In this document: positions 32,689 to 42,408 of the stretch, piece after piece
Layout of the letters: every line of letters starts with the position of its first letter
Numbering within the stretch: position 1 is the first letter of the stretch
From: Gracilariopsis chorda
Lineage: Eukaryota; Rhodophyta; Florideophyceae; Gracilariales; Gracilariaceae
NCBI GenBank assembly: GCA_003194525.1
Contig: NBIV01000049.1
Coordinates: 248,001-312,000 of the forward strand
DNA length: 64,000 nucleotides
Direction: 5' to 3'
Notes under the pieces: model-generated
Told to the model about the DNA's origin: nothing
What the model saw: the letters and a program-made list of their open reading frames with translations, nothing else
The model's database searches: none
Made by a program: the position numbers and the translations under genes

Positions 32689-33852
32689 ATGGCGCTCACA
32701 GAAACCATACTGCCGCGTCCCATTCTTTTCAATGGCGCGCTGTACGCCTGTCTCGCCCTCATTTACACCGTCGTCATCTTCTCGTTAGAAGCCGCCCGAC
32801 CTGGCGAATACGTCTTCTCCGACTCGGATGAATCCAAATGGCGCACCGTCTTCAACAACACGGCCATCGTTTCCTGGCCCGTTCTACTCTTCGGCGCTCT
32901 CATTCTCATTGCCGTTCGCGCTGGCGCTAACGTCAGACGTCGTAGACGGAAGCGCTCCAAGAGGAAGAAGAGCAAGAAAAAGAGCAATTCCCATCGTTCC
33001 ACCAGCACACTCTCAAATCGTAATAACAGCGATAACACCATTCCTAACCAGCCACTTCCGCCTTCTACCACACCCCCTCCCGTCGCACTGCGTGCGGAGA
33101 GCGCCCATCGACATGAAAGCGCCCCGGATCTTGTTCATACTCTCACCCTCAACGACGATGAGGAGAACCCAGATTTACTTCGCGTCAAGTCGTCCAGAAG
33201 AGTGAAGCGCTCTCGTAGTGAGACGTCTCACGTACCGCGAGGCTATGTGTCCGTCACGCGCGCGCAACGTTTGTACGCAGCGTTCGGATTTCTTTGGGTC
33301 GCCGTTGGTTTGGCTGTCACTGCCGCTGCCGCCGCTATTGTATTCGTCGGTCAAAGAGAGCATTTCGACGATGTGGCAAGAATTCTTGGTAGTGAGAATC
33401 CGGTCTGGAAGACCTGGGTCATCCCCCTACTCACCAGTGGTATTCTCATACCCGTGTTTGGCGTCTTGGCGATTACTACCTCGTTCAAGTTCTTCTCGAC
33501 GCTGACTGCTCGATATACTGTTGCCATGCCCACGCCGGCAGCGTCTGAAGGTTCAGTCAGAGAGGTGGAAGATATTGATCTCTTGTATAAGATGGACAAC
33601 GAGATAGGCGAAGATGACGTGGATGACGATTTTGTGGCAGCTGATTCACCGTCCGCGAATCTTGGGGAATATACACGAATCATTGATTCTGCTATACTGC
33701 CAACTGTACCGGATCAAAGCACGGTCGATCGGTTAATGCGCCAATTGCGCGATATGGGCTTTCGTAATCCGGACCAAAACATGGCTGCATTGCAGGCTTC
33801 TTCATTTGACCTGGAAAAGGCAAGCGAAAAGCTTGCCAACACCGCTACGTAA
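32689..33852 (+). CDS. Four-helix membrane protein with C-terminal UBA domain, 387 aa
   Basis: Hydrophobic segments lie at about 14-34, 59-79, 198-220 and 243-264. Between the second and third is a 120-residue polar loop starting with a very basic stretch (RRRRRKRSKRKKSKKK, 83-98) and rich in Ser/Asn/Pro. After the fourth segment comes an acidic tail, then a UBA domain at about 344-384 with the hallmark MGF (356-358) and FDLEKASEKL. UBA domains bind ubiquitin, so a role in membrane-linked ubiquitin handling (for example ER-associated degradation) is possible but inferred. The start is ATG 32689 in CTCCATGGC context. No known ortholog is recognised. Confidence 0.75.
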   Translation: MALTETILPRPILFNGALYACLALIYTVVIFSLEAARPGEYVFSDSDESKWRTVFNNTAIVSWPVLLFGALILIAVRAGANVRRRRRKRSKRKKSKKKSNSHRSTSTLSNRNNSDNTIPNQPLPPSTTPPPVALRAESAHRHESAPDLVHTLTLNDDEENPDLLRVKSSRRVKRSRSETSHVPRGYVSVTRAQRLYAAFGFLWVAVGLAVTAAAAAIVFVGQREHFDDVARILGSENPVWKTWVIPLLTSGILIPVFGVLAITTSFKFFSTLTARYTVAMPTPAASEGSVREVEDIDLLYKMDNEIGEDDVDDDFVAADSPSANLGEYTRIIDSAILPTVPDQSTVDRLMRQLRDMGFRNPDQNMAALQASSFDLEKASEKLANTAT

Positions 33853-33940
33853 CGTTTTCACGCCCCTTGTGTGTATCTTTCCTTCGTCGCATCAATTTGT
33901 ACAAAGATATTTATGCGCTACTTGGCAGAGGGTAGAGACG

Positions 33941-33954
33941 AGAGAGAGAGAGAG
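33941..33954. repeat. (AG)7 microsatellite
   Basis: Perfect dinucleotide run about 90 bp after the UBA gene stop codon. Confidence 0.8.
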
Positions 33955-35020
33955 AAAGCCACGGAGTCCGCTGTACATTCTTCTCTGCAAAGGTGCTATT
34001 GATTACAAGGACAAAAGGGTATGCCTGAACAGCTTTTCGAGGATGGGAGCCATTCGCGTCGTTTTTTGGCACCGTGCCGGCGTAGAAATGGTAGATAAGT
34101 TAATCCGCCTTCCTGAGGGCAGGGACATATCGATATGCACTGCCTGTGCTTCAGGTTGAACTTTGGATGTGCCCCGGAGCACGTCACACTTGTTTTGGCA
34201 CAGCGGCTTTGGCTGCCGGGAAAGCACCCGTTCTTCTTTCGGGTTCACTGTCAGCCTGAAATAGGAACAGCTCCGATGTACATGTTTTCCTTTCAAGTGT
34301 CTACTTACCTGCGGCAAGTTTACGACACTATCCTGTGTAGAGCACACTTTGCCGCCATTGGCTCATGTCACGTTCTTCTTTACAGGCAGACGCAGCTCGC
34401 TTGTTACCGCAAGTATCTGCAACCGCGTAAAGCTCTGACAATATGAATAACATGCGCAACATTGCCCTAGCTGGGGCAACCAAAAACTTCCAATGCGAGT
34501 GGATGTCATGTCGTTCTACTTGTATCGTCAAACCTTCGACTCTTGTCCTCACAAGCGCCTCTTGTTTTTAGCTTGAGGAAGAGCGGGCGGGAATCTATTG
34601 TGCATCGGATTATTCCTGTCAACTCGGTGTTTTCGCGGCGAGACTCTACCTCTGTAAAGCCAAACTCAAGCTTTGCGTTTCATTGGAACATACCATCGCC
34701 GCCGGGAACACATGTCTCCACATGAAGCGTCCATGTAGGACACAGTGAACGTTCTTCAACGTTTACAAACTGAAGCTTCTATCACATGATCATTATCTGA
34801 AAGCACAACAGCCTCTCGTCCCATGCTGCAACTCTAATTCTAGTTGTTAATTCTCCTTCGTTGGGTTGTTGTAGGCCGTTGAGGCTGAGGCAAATTTCAA
34901 AGTGATTCTCCATGAGCAACGTTGCCGCATGCTCAGACACAGAGGAGGATATGAACTCGCGAGATCATGAGCCAAATGTGGTGGCAATGACACTTCTGCT
35001 GCCAGGACCGTTGTCTGAAG

Positions 35021-35053
35021 GGTTCTTGTGGTTCTTGTGGTTCTTGTGGTTCT
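35021..35053. repeat. 9-bp tandem repeat GGTTCTTGT, 3.7 copies
   Basis: Three full and one partial perfect copies in non-coding DNA. Confidence 0.85.
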
Positions 35054-36694
35054 GTACTAAACTGAATGACGTTAAAAGAGGGGTACACAACTCTCGAGAG
35101 CGGTAGACGAGGCAACGGACCACGGGAATCGGCAGAGCTTGGCCAACTGCATGTTCTTGGCTGACAGGACCTGTCTTAATGTGGGCGCCATCACGAGACG
35201 GTGACGCAGGGGGCCAAAATAAATGACAAATTAGCCTAGAAAGGGTGTTCCTCGTAGCTCGAAGCCCCAACAAAATGAAACGACACGAACAAAAGATCAA
35301 ACGAACAACCAATGCAGGGACAAAAAGGACTCAACCTGCAACGATAACAACAAATACAAAAGAAGAGCATAAGGCTCAATCCAAATAAAAAATTCTTGAT
35401 AGTTCCTGAAACGGCGCATAACCCAAGAATTATTTCAAGGGTCACTAGGAGTCAAACTCCCAATTTCCAGTAATACACTCCGGATGTGAATTAATTTTTG
35501 CAGCCTACCTAGTTCTGCACCAACTAGAAGCAGATGCGTACAATCTTTACAGGGCTTCTAATAAAGGAGAGCTACTAAAAGCGTCACATGCTTTCACTCC
35601 ATACCCACTCTGGCCCTTTTCAGGAGAGTTTGCATAGTAAGTCACCTGCAGACAGCTTCCTGTCAAGCACCTCCGTCCGCAAACCACCAGGTCTTTCGAC
35701 AATCACCACTATCCGAGGAAAGCTTCAGTAGGGGCTCAAAGACGACGAAAGTGCCTTTGGAACACACTGCTCGTCTTCCGTCCACGCCGGGGGCACTTCA
35801 ATCGGTCTTGGAGACGGTAATACTCCACGAAAAGTATGCATAAAGAAGCAAGCGCCTCAATAAGTGCGGTTGAGAGTTGATAGTAAAAGTTGAAAAAGTT
35901 GTTGGAGTGAGAACGTTGAGATTTTGTTCTTGAGATGAGTCCAGACTGAAGTCCGAGTCTCAATTCGCATTTTTATAGAGTCCAAAAGCACGCAAAACAA
36001 CACAAAAACGCATTTCTACTTTTTACTTACTCATGTGTGCGTCTAGGTTACTTCATTGGCTTCCCGAACCCTCTGGAGGTGCACACTAACCAATAGTAAT
36101 TTAGCAACTGGCGCATGCATCACCGAAATACAGTGGTAGTGCTGGGACAGCGAAGCTTAGAATGCTCCAGACACTGCTGGAGCACTCTACACGTGTGCTA
36201 CAGCAGTAATGGAACATTCTACCAATTTCGCGACCGACACTTAACAAGCGTTGACGACAGTAGTCATTCTACGCACTGCAGCTTCACTAGACTGTGAGAC
36301 AAAATTCTGATACAGGTCTTACAGATTGTATCAGTGTAAAGAAATGGCATGCAAAGGCGTAAGTACCTTTCCTGAAATGTGTCAAAATATTGAAGCCGCG
36401 TGAGACCCGTTTTGGCGCGTATAACGGAACTCAGGGGAAAACTGCATTCCCTATCCTCAGAAAGAAGCGCCAGCGCCTGCGAGAGTTGCGTGCATTTCAC
36501 TTCGTGTGATGCGCTAAGGTAGAGCGTCGAGGCATCTTGGAGGTGGGGGTCGTCCAGGATGCCTCGAAGCTCGGAGAAGTGGGTTGCAGTACAAGGGGTG
36601 GGACTGTATTACTCATATCGAAACGAATTCTGGGAGTGCATAAGTTATTCACCAATCACAATTCTGATGCCGATTCCGGTAGATCACATAGTGA

Positions 36695-37527
36695 TGTATT
36701 GCAACGCCCTCAGGGAGGGATTCTTGGTAATTGAACGCTTTCCCGATATTATCGGTTGTGTAGTGTGTATAGGAACTACGCCCCATTATGGTGGATATGG
36801 ACACGTGGGACACGGTTTTGAGTAAATTGGCGGTTGGCCACAGTAGTGGATGTTGCCACGAAATGTGGAGTATTTTAGTTGATTTTATTTATTATTTTCA
36901 CACCCATCTCTGGGAAGCTAGTACTTAGTGTCACGGTGCACTGCCGTCGCACCAGTAAACATTCCCCAACAAGGGACCCCAACCTGGGGAATTGGCTCTA
37001 GTTGTTACCGCTTGTGCGCGTGCTCTACTCCTCCTTGGAGGGACGCGCCGTGAACCACGGGACATCTAACCCCCTTGCACATCTAAAGAGGCCCATCCTT
37101 GGGAATATAATTTTTCCAATCACATTGTTGTTTCGCCCTGTATAGAGAGTCCTGTCCACGGGCATTGCCGTATTTGTTCGTCGCTCTCGCGACTCACCTT
37201 CGCCCACTCGTCCTCCTTTCCCTTCACTCTCCTCCTTTCCCCCTTTCAGGGTAGTACATCCCGCTACCCGTGGCCCCTCCTGTGTGCACCCGCTCACACT
37301 TCCCCACTTACGTGGAAACATACCTCTACTGAGGGTCACACCCCGCTCACGCGGCTACCGATTCTTCGCCTTCACCTCCCTGCGCAAGTCGCGACACGTG
37401 TCCCTGGTCTTACAAACCGGCTTCGCCGTGACCCCTCTGGGAGGGCTCTACCCAACTGGGTTCACCTCGTGAGAGGAAGATCCCGAAAGTCTTTCGGTGT
37501 TTTTCCCCTTTGGGGCATTGCACCACA
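36695..37527 (+). repeat. Outer 5' LTR (copy 1)
   Basis: 833 bp, TGTATTGCAACG...GCATTGCACCACA. Preceded by target duplication AGTGA. It pairs with the LTR at 50259, not with the one at 41478. Confidence 0.9.
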
Positions 37528-37530
37528 AAG

Positions 37531-37551
37531 TGGTCTCCCGACCTAGAATCG
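37531..37551 (+). promoter_or_regulatory. tRNA primer-binding site
   Basis: Starts TGGTCTCCCGACC three bases after the LTR and continues TAGAATCG. The complement ends GGTCGGGAGACCA, as a tRNA with an A discriminator and CCA would. The following bases match a T-arm (stem CTAGG, loop end CGATT). Confidence 0.7.
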
Positions 37552-37632
37552 GTTTTTGTTTTCCCTCTTACGAGGTTTGTTTTCATTCACCGGAAGTTCT
37601 GTGATCGTTTCCCGTCGTAACGGTATTTTCTC

Positions 37633-39807
37633 ATGTTGAGAAATCCCTCCGATGCGGAGCCAGTGGTTACGCGTAGTCGCTCCAGCGACAACGCGGACAC
37701 TTCCGAAGTTCGGTTCGTACCCCGTATCCCTATACGGAAACGTTCCAGCCGTGCTGGCGCCGCTTCATTGCGGAATGATACCCCCGACCGGGAACCCGGG
37801 AACCTCCTTTTGCCCTCGTTATCACCCCCGCAGGGGAATGCAGCATCGACTCCGGCTGTTGCCGCAGTGCCCCAGGCACCCCCGCCCGCTCCCGCTGTCG
37901 CGGCTTCAAACCCCCGTGGAACGGGCGATAACACTCCCCAGGGGACTTCCCTGGAATCCCAGGTCCGCGCTCTGTGGACCGCCCATGACACCCTTGTAGG
38001 GGAACTAAAATCCCTCCAAGAGGTGGTCTTGGCAACCCCCGTAAAGGAGGTTGCCGAGGAACTCCGTATTTTACGGTCCGACGTCAACTCCGTGTTGGAG
38101 AGTTTGGGACAACCCGCCACCTACATCGAAGGAGTTGAAGCCCGATTTGATCGGATTGGTGCCCGCCTGGAGATGCTGGAGCAGTTCGTCCTCATGGACA
38201 AACCATCCCCGGATGATCCAGTAAACGAGGCATCGCACAACGACCAGCTTGCTGGGAAGAAGAAACGCCGTCATCGACGGAAACACCACCGAAAATATTC
38301 GGACTCTGATTCTTCGACATCCTCGGACTCATCCCGAAACCATCCGGTTAGCTCGAGCTCCTCGGACTCCGACTCGGAGGACGAGAAGCGAGGCTACTCC
38401 TCGCGCTCGAAGCGGTCATCGGCCACTGAAGGTGTGATCCGAACCCGCCAAAAGGGGAGAAGGCACCCCGGTCTCTGGGAATTGAAACCGACAAACCCGG
38501 ATTACCGGAAGCTTTTATCATCCCAGTACTACCGGCTCGAAGATTCGTCACTTGGACGTACGACCTGTGGTACGGGAAAGGTGCGAGAATGCATTAAGCG
38601 AATGCAGCTCTCGCTCCGCAACCAGTATTTTACTGGAGAGGACCCAGTCCTAGTACTGGATTTCCTATCCCGCTTTGTAGCGGAGGCCGATATCCTCGGT
38701 ATGAATGAGGGACAAGCCTATTTGGCTTTACCGTATTTCTTACGGGGAGTGGCGGAGGACCAATACAACTCTGTCAGAGGATCTTCTCGCGCCTCCGAGG
38801 GAGGGGTTACTTGCTGGCCGGAGGCTGTGCAGTATCTTCTGCGCTCCTACGCCACAAACACTGCTATTCAGCAGGCTATCCTTGCTTTGCGAGATACACG
38901 CCAGCGTGCTGGAGAGACCGAGACCGATTACTCGGTAGGCCTTAACAAGGCTTTCCACAGATGTGGTAACGTATACCCCGCTGGGGAGCGCAGTACCATG
39001 TTCATCGATGGTCTTGACAAGGCAATCCGGAGTTTCGTTACCCGTTATCGGGAGAACAAGCGGAGGATCACTTATCTCGAGCTGTTCCAACACGCTCGAG
39101 TGGAAGGGGATGCACTTCGTGCAAGAACTCCGAACAATCGGTCTAAATCCGCGAAGGCGTTGATGATGGAGAGTGATTCCTCATCGCTCCCGCTCACTGC
39201 AGATGGGAACCCTAGACAGGGATTTGATACCATGCATTTAGTGCAGGGGGATGGTGTGTCGATTCCAACCACCGATTTACCGTCAAAGACGGAGATGACC
39301 CGTGATACGGGAACAGAAGATCTCGTTCTATACGGTGGTAACAGTCGGGTCCAACCCCAACGACTCCCGCTTTCAAACGGTCAAACCCGTTATCAACGGC
39401 CTGGATGGACTGACACCCGCTATGCGGTTCGCTTCCCCGATACTCGGAATAACAATCTGCGTGTCGCGGTGTTGGCTCTCATTTGCCACCTTTGTTATGC
39501 CCATGGCCATACCTCGCCTCAGTGTATCTGCTCACTGAAGGATATGGCCAAGGTGGTGGCAAACTACGAGGCCTTCACTCCAGAGGAGAAACGTTCCGTC
39601 CCGACGGCTTCCTACCTCCGTGCTAAAACGGACTTTTCCCATGCCCTACCGCAGACCCCGCGTGCGCGGCAAGCTTCATACACCCCGATTCGGGAGATCA
39701 CGCAACCATCCGTTGCAACCCCCGCTTATGCGGATAGAAACCCCCGTCAACGGGATGAAGCACTCGTTGTCGAGGAAACCAACCCACCGCCGAAGGCGGA
39801 AAACTAA
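37633..39807 (+). CDS. Gag polyprotein, intact, 724 aa
   Basis: The only gag in the window with a complete frame. It has an N-terminal Pro/Ala/Arg-rich region, a predicted coiled coil at about 95-190, a basic patch (KKKRRHRRKHHRK, about 208-221) and a Ser/Asp-rich stretch with SDSDSSTSSDSS. A capsid-like core (about 265-520) has CIKRMQLSLRNQY and YLALPYFLRG. A CCHC zinc knuckle CHLCYAHGHTSPQC (Cys618 to Cys631, CX2CX4HX4C) is the nucleic-acid-binding nucleocapsid. It forms the particle that packages element RNA. The stop at 39805-39807 abuts the hairpin at 39808, with pol in the -1 frame. Confidence 0.9.
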   Translation: MLRNPSDAEPVVTRSRSSDNADTSEVRFVPRIPIRKRSSRAGAASLRNDTPDREPGNLLLPSLSPPQGNAASTPAVAAVPQAPPPAPAVAASNPRGTGDNTPQGTSLESQVRALWTAHDTLVGELKSLQEVVLATPVKEVAEELRILRSDVNSVLESLGQPATYIEGVEARFDRIGARLEMLEQFVLMDKPSPDDPVNEASHNDQLAGKKKRRHRRKHHRKYSDSDSSTSSDSSRNHPVSSSSSDSDSEDEKRGYSSRSKRSSATEGVIRTRQKGRRHPGLWELKPTNPDYRKLLSSQYYRLEDSSLGRTTCGTGKVRECIKRMQLSLRNQYFTGEDPVLVLDFLSRFVAEADILGMNEGQAYLALPYFLRGVAEDQYNSVRGSSRASEGGVTCWPEAVQYLLRSYATNTAIQQAILALRDTRQRAGETETDYSVGLNKAFHRCGNVYPAGERSTMFIDGLDKAIRSFVTRYRENKRRITYLELFQHARVEGDALRARTPNNRSKSAKALMMESDSSSLPLTADGNPRQGFDTMHLVQGDGVSIPTTDLPSKTEMTRDTGTEDLVLYGGNSRVQPQRLPLSNGQTRYQRPGWTDTRYAVRFPDTRNNNLRVAVLALICHLCYAHGHTSPQCICSLKDMAKVVANYEAFTPEEKRSVPTASYLRAKTDFSHALPQTPRARQASYTPIREITQPSVATPAYADRNPRQRDEALVVEETNPPPKAEN

Positions 39808-39843
39808 CTGAGGGAGTCTCCCCTTTGGGAGAGGCGTCCTCAG
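39808..39843 (+). promoter_or_regulatory. Gag-pol junction hairpin (copy 1)
   Basis: CTGAGG and TCTCCC pair with GGGAGA and CCTCAG around a CTTT loop, starting right after the gag stop codon. It is identical at 44583-44618 and near-identical at 54726-54761, and is a likely stimulator of -1 frameshifting or readthrough. Confidence 0.65.
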
Positions 39844-40811
39844 ACAAGAGGCTGTTGGCGCCCGAGGCGTCCTCGCCTCGCTCCCAGGTGAAAGTCCTCT
39901 CGAGGAAAGACACCGCTGACGCGGACCCTGCGCACCTCGGTGTGTTGCGTCGCCCGTAGATACGGAGTAAAAATCCCCGGATTCCCGATAGATTCTTGGT
40001 CTTGGCCAAGCGCAATTATAAGGTCTATGCCGACCTTGGCCTTGACCCCCAGTTTATGGTGAGGTTTCTCACCGTCCTGGATACGGGTGCAGGTCCCAAC
40101 TTTGTTGTGGAATCATTGTTACCCCCGCTTGTGCGGTCTCGTATCCGCTCTGACGCGGTCCCCGACATTTTGGATGCGAACAACAATCCGTTACAAACGG
40201 TGGGCACAGTGGACCTCGTCGTGAGACTTGGTACCTCTGTGGTGAAGTTGGATTTAATCGTTTGCCGTTCATTGGCAGCACCAGTCATACTGGGATGTGA
40301 TTACTGCGACAGATTTGTCGACTCAATCAGGCCCCGCCTCAGGCGTGTAGAACTTGACGACGGATCGTCGGTTCCGATTGTTCGCCGCCCGCTAAAGCGG
40401 TCCTCTCGGAAACAAGTTCCACTCCCTGCTGCGCAGGAACCACCGCCCGCGTCCCGCGAGTCAACCAAGCTCCGCGTCGCCCCCTCGGTTTCTATACCAC
40501 CTGAGTCCCAAGTCTGGGTGCAGGTAAATTCCCGTCAACACGGTCTTCGGGTTATACAACCCCTCGCCTCGTTGTATGAGAAATCCCAGCTGGCGCTGGC
40601 TAATGGAATTGTCTCCATTTCCCCTGATGTCCCTTTCCGGATATTGGTTGCGAACCTTGGCAAACACCCCCAGTATCTGGTCAAACACCAAGTAATTGGG
40701 AGTGTAACCCCCCATCCTATGGGAATGCTGCCAACAAAGATGACAGCCGCCAATGTACTCGGAGTTACCACCTCTTCTGAGGAGTTCGCCCCGCCGTCCG
40801 AAGACGTCAAG

Positions 40812-40825
40812 TCTAAGGAGGGGGA
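40812..40825 (+). promoter_or_regulatory. Internal polypurine motif, copy 1
   Basis: TCTAAGGAGGGGGA inside the protease-RT linker, the same word as the 3' polypurine tract of the element at 11.6-24.5 kb. Confidence 0.5.
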
Positions 40826-41477
40826 GGAAACCGCTACTTCAGCGTCGAACATACCGAATAACTCGGAATTGGAATTGCGAACCACACCTGTTCCACAGGA
40901 CAATGCTCCATCGAGCAACGACCGGATTGATCCGGAAAAGGCACTGGAAGCGCTGGACTTCAGCCACGAGCCAGAGTCGCACCGCGACAAACTCCGTACC
41001 ATGTTACGGGAATTCACCACAATGTGGGATGGCTCGCTTGGCGAGATTAATGCAACGGAACACCGGATCGATTTAATCCCCGGTGCGCGACCGGTTGCAC
41101 AACCCCCTTACAGGGCAGGTCCCAAAGCTCGGGAAGAGGAACAGTCCCAAGTGGACAAGATGCTCCGCGTAGGTGTGATTGAGCCCGCTCAATCACCCTG
41201 GGCATCCCCAGTTGTACTAACTTTGAAGGCCGACGGAACCTGGAGGTTCTGTGTCGACTACCGCCGGCTCAACGCCGTGACTGTTAGGGACACGTACCCT
41301 ATCCCTCGTATGGACGAGTGTATTGACTCCCTCGGAGACGCCACCATTTTCACGGCTCTCGATGCCAATTGGGGATATTCGCAAGTACCTGTCAGACAGG
41401 AGGATCGCGACAAAACCGCATTCACCTGCCACGCAGGAACGTACCGCTTCAAGCGGATGCCATTTGGGTTAGCCAAC

Positions 41478-42303
41478 TGAAGTGCAACGCCCTCAGAGAG
41501 GGATTCTGGGTACTTGAACGCTTTCCCGATATTATCGGTTGTGTAGTGTGTATATGAATTACGCCCCACTATGGTGGATATGGACACGTGGGAAACGGTT
41601 TTGGGTCAATTGGCGGTTGGCCTCAGTAGTGGATGTTGCCACGAAATGTGGAGTATTTTAGTTAATATTATTTATTATTTTCACACCCATTTCTGGGAAG
41701 CTAGTACTTAGTGCGACGGCACACTGCCGTCGCACCAGTAAACCTTCCCCAACAAGGGACCCCAACCTGGGGAATTGGCTCTAGTTGTTGCCGCTTGCGC
41801 GCGTACTCTACTCCTCCTTGGAGGGAAACGCCGTAAACCACGGGACATCTAACCCCCTTGCACATCTAAAGGGACCCATCACTGGGAGTATAATTGTTCC
41901 AATTGCATTGGTGTTTCGCCCTGTATAGGGATATTGTTACTGGCATCACCGTTCGTCCCCGTCACTCTCGCAACTCACTTCGCCCTCTTTTTCTCCTCTT
42001 CGCCCTTCCTTTTACCCCTTTTTAGGGTAGCACCTCCCGCTATCCGCGGCCCTCGTGTCCGCATCCGCTCACACACCCCCACTTACGTGGAAACATACCT
42101 CTAGTGAGGACCACACCCCGCTCACGCGGATACCGATTCTTCGCCCTCACCTCCCTGCGCGAGTCGCGACAGGTGTCCCTGGTCTTACAAACCGGCTTCG
42201 CCGTGACCCCTCTGGGAGGGCTCTACCCAACTGGGCTCACCTCGTGAGAGGAAGATCCCGAACGTCTTTCGGTGTTTTTCCCCCTTTGGGGCATTGCACC
42301 ACA
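41478..42303 (+). repeat. Middle LTR: 5' LTR of inner element (copy 2)
   Basis: 826 bp, TGAAGTGCAACG...GCATTGCACCACA, inserted after GCCAAC of the copy-1 RT. It differs from both outer LTRs at shared sites and in its pyrimidine-rich block near 41960-42030. Confidence 0.9.
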
Positions 42304-42306
42304 AAG

Positions 42307-42327
42307 TGGTCTCCCGACCTAGAATCG
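42307..42327 (+). promoter_or_regulatory. tRNA primer-binding site, copy 2
   Basis: TGGTCTCCCGACCTAGAATC, three bases after the middle LTR, identical to copy 1. Confidence 0.7.
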
Positions 42328-42408
42328 GTTTTTGTTTTCCCTCTTACGAGGTTTGTTTTTATTTACCGGAAGTTCCGTGATCGTTTCCCGTCGTAACGGT
42401 ATTTTCTC

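Larger units (their letters stand above)
33853..36694. other. Intergenic region downstream of the UBA gene
   Basis: No convincing gene. Minus-strand frames such as 34003-34347 and 35736-35963 have no recognisable features. It contains an (AG)7 microsatellite and a 9-bp tandem repeat, listed separately, and ends at the first LTR. Confidence 0.5.
39759..41480 (+). pseudogene. Truncated pol, copy 1 (protease to mid-RT)
   Basis: Protease FLTVLDTGAGPNF is followed by the linker ending LREFTTMWDGSLGEI, and RT begins with ASPVVLTLKADGTWRFCVDY, then DANWGYSQVPV and FKRMPFGLAN. It then stops, because the TGA is made by the first bases of the middle LTR at 41478. The YxDD motif and everything after it are missing. 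A TAG at 39957-39959 replaces the Trp codon of copy 2. It therefore cannot make functional pol. Confidence 0.85.

Noticed and set aside
34003-34347. 114-codon minus-strand frame downstream of the UBA gene
   Set aside because: No recognisable motif, overlapped by plus-strand frames of the same length, and no promoter or poly(A) signal.
36537-36825. ORFs spanning the left edge of the first LTR
   Set aside because: They run into LTR sequence and have no conserved features.
37587-38120. Minus-strand frame opposite gag (also 42363-43016)
   Set aside because: Shadow of the conserved gag frame. It includes LTR-adjacent leader sequence and has no independent features.
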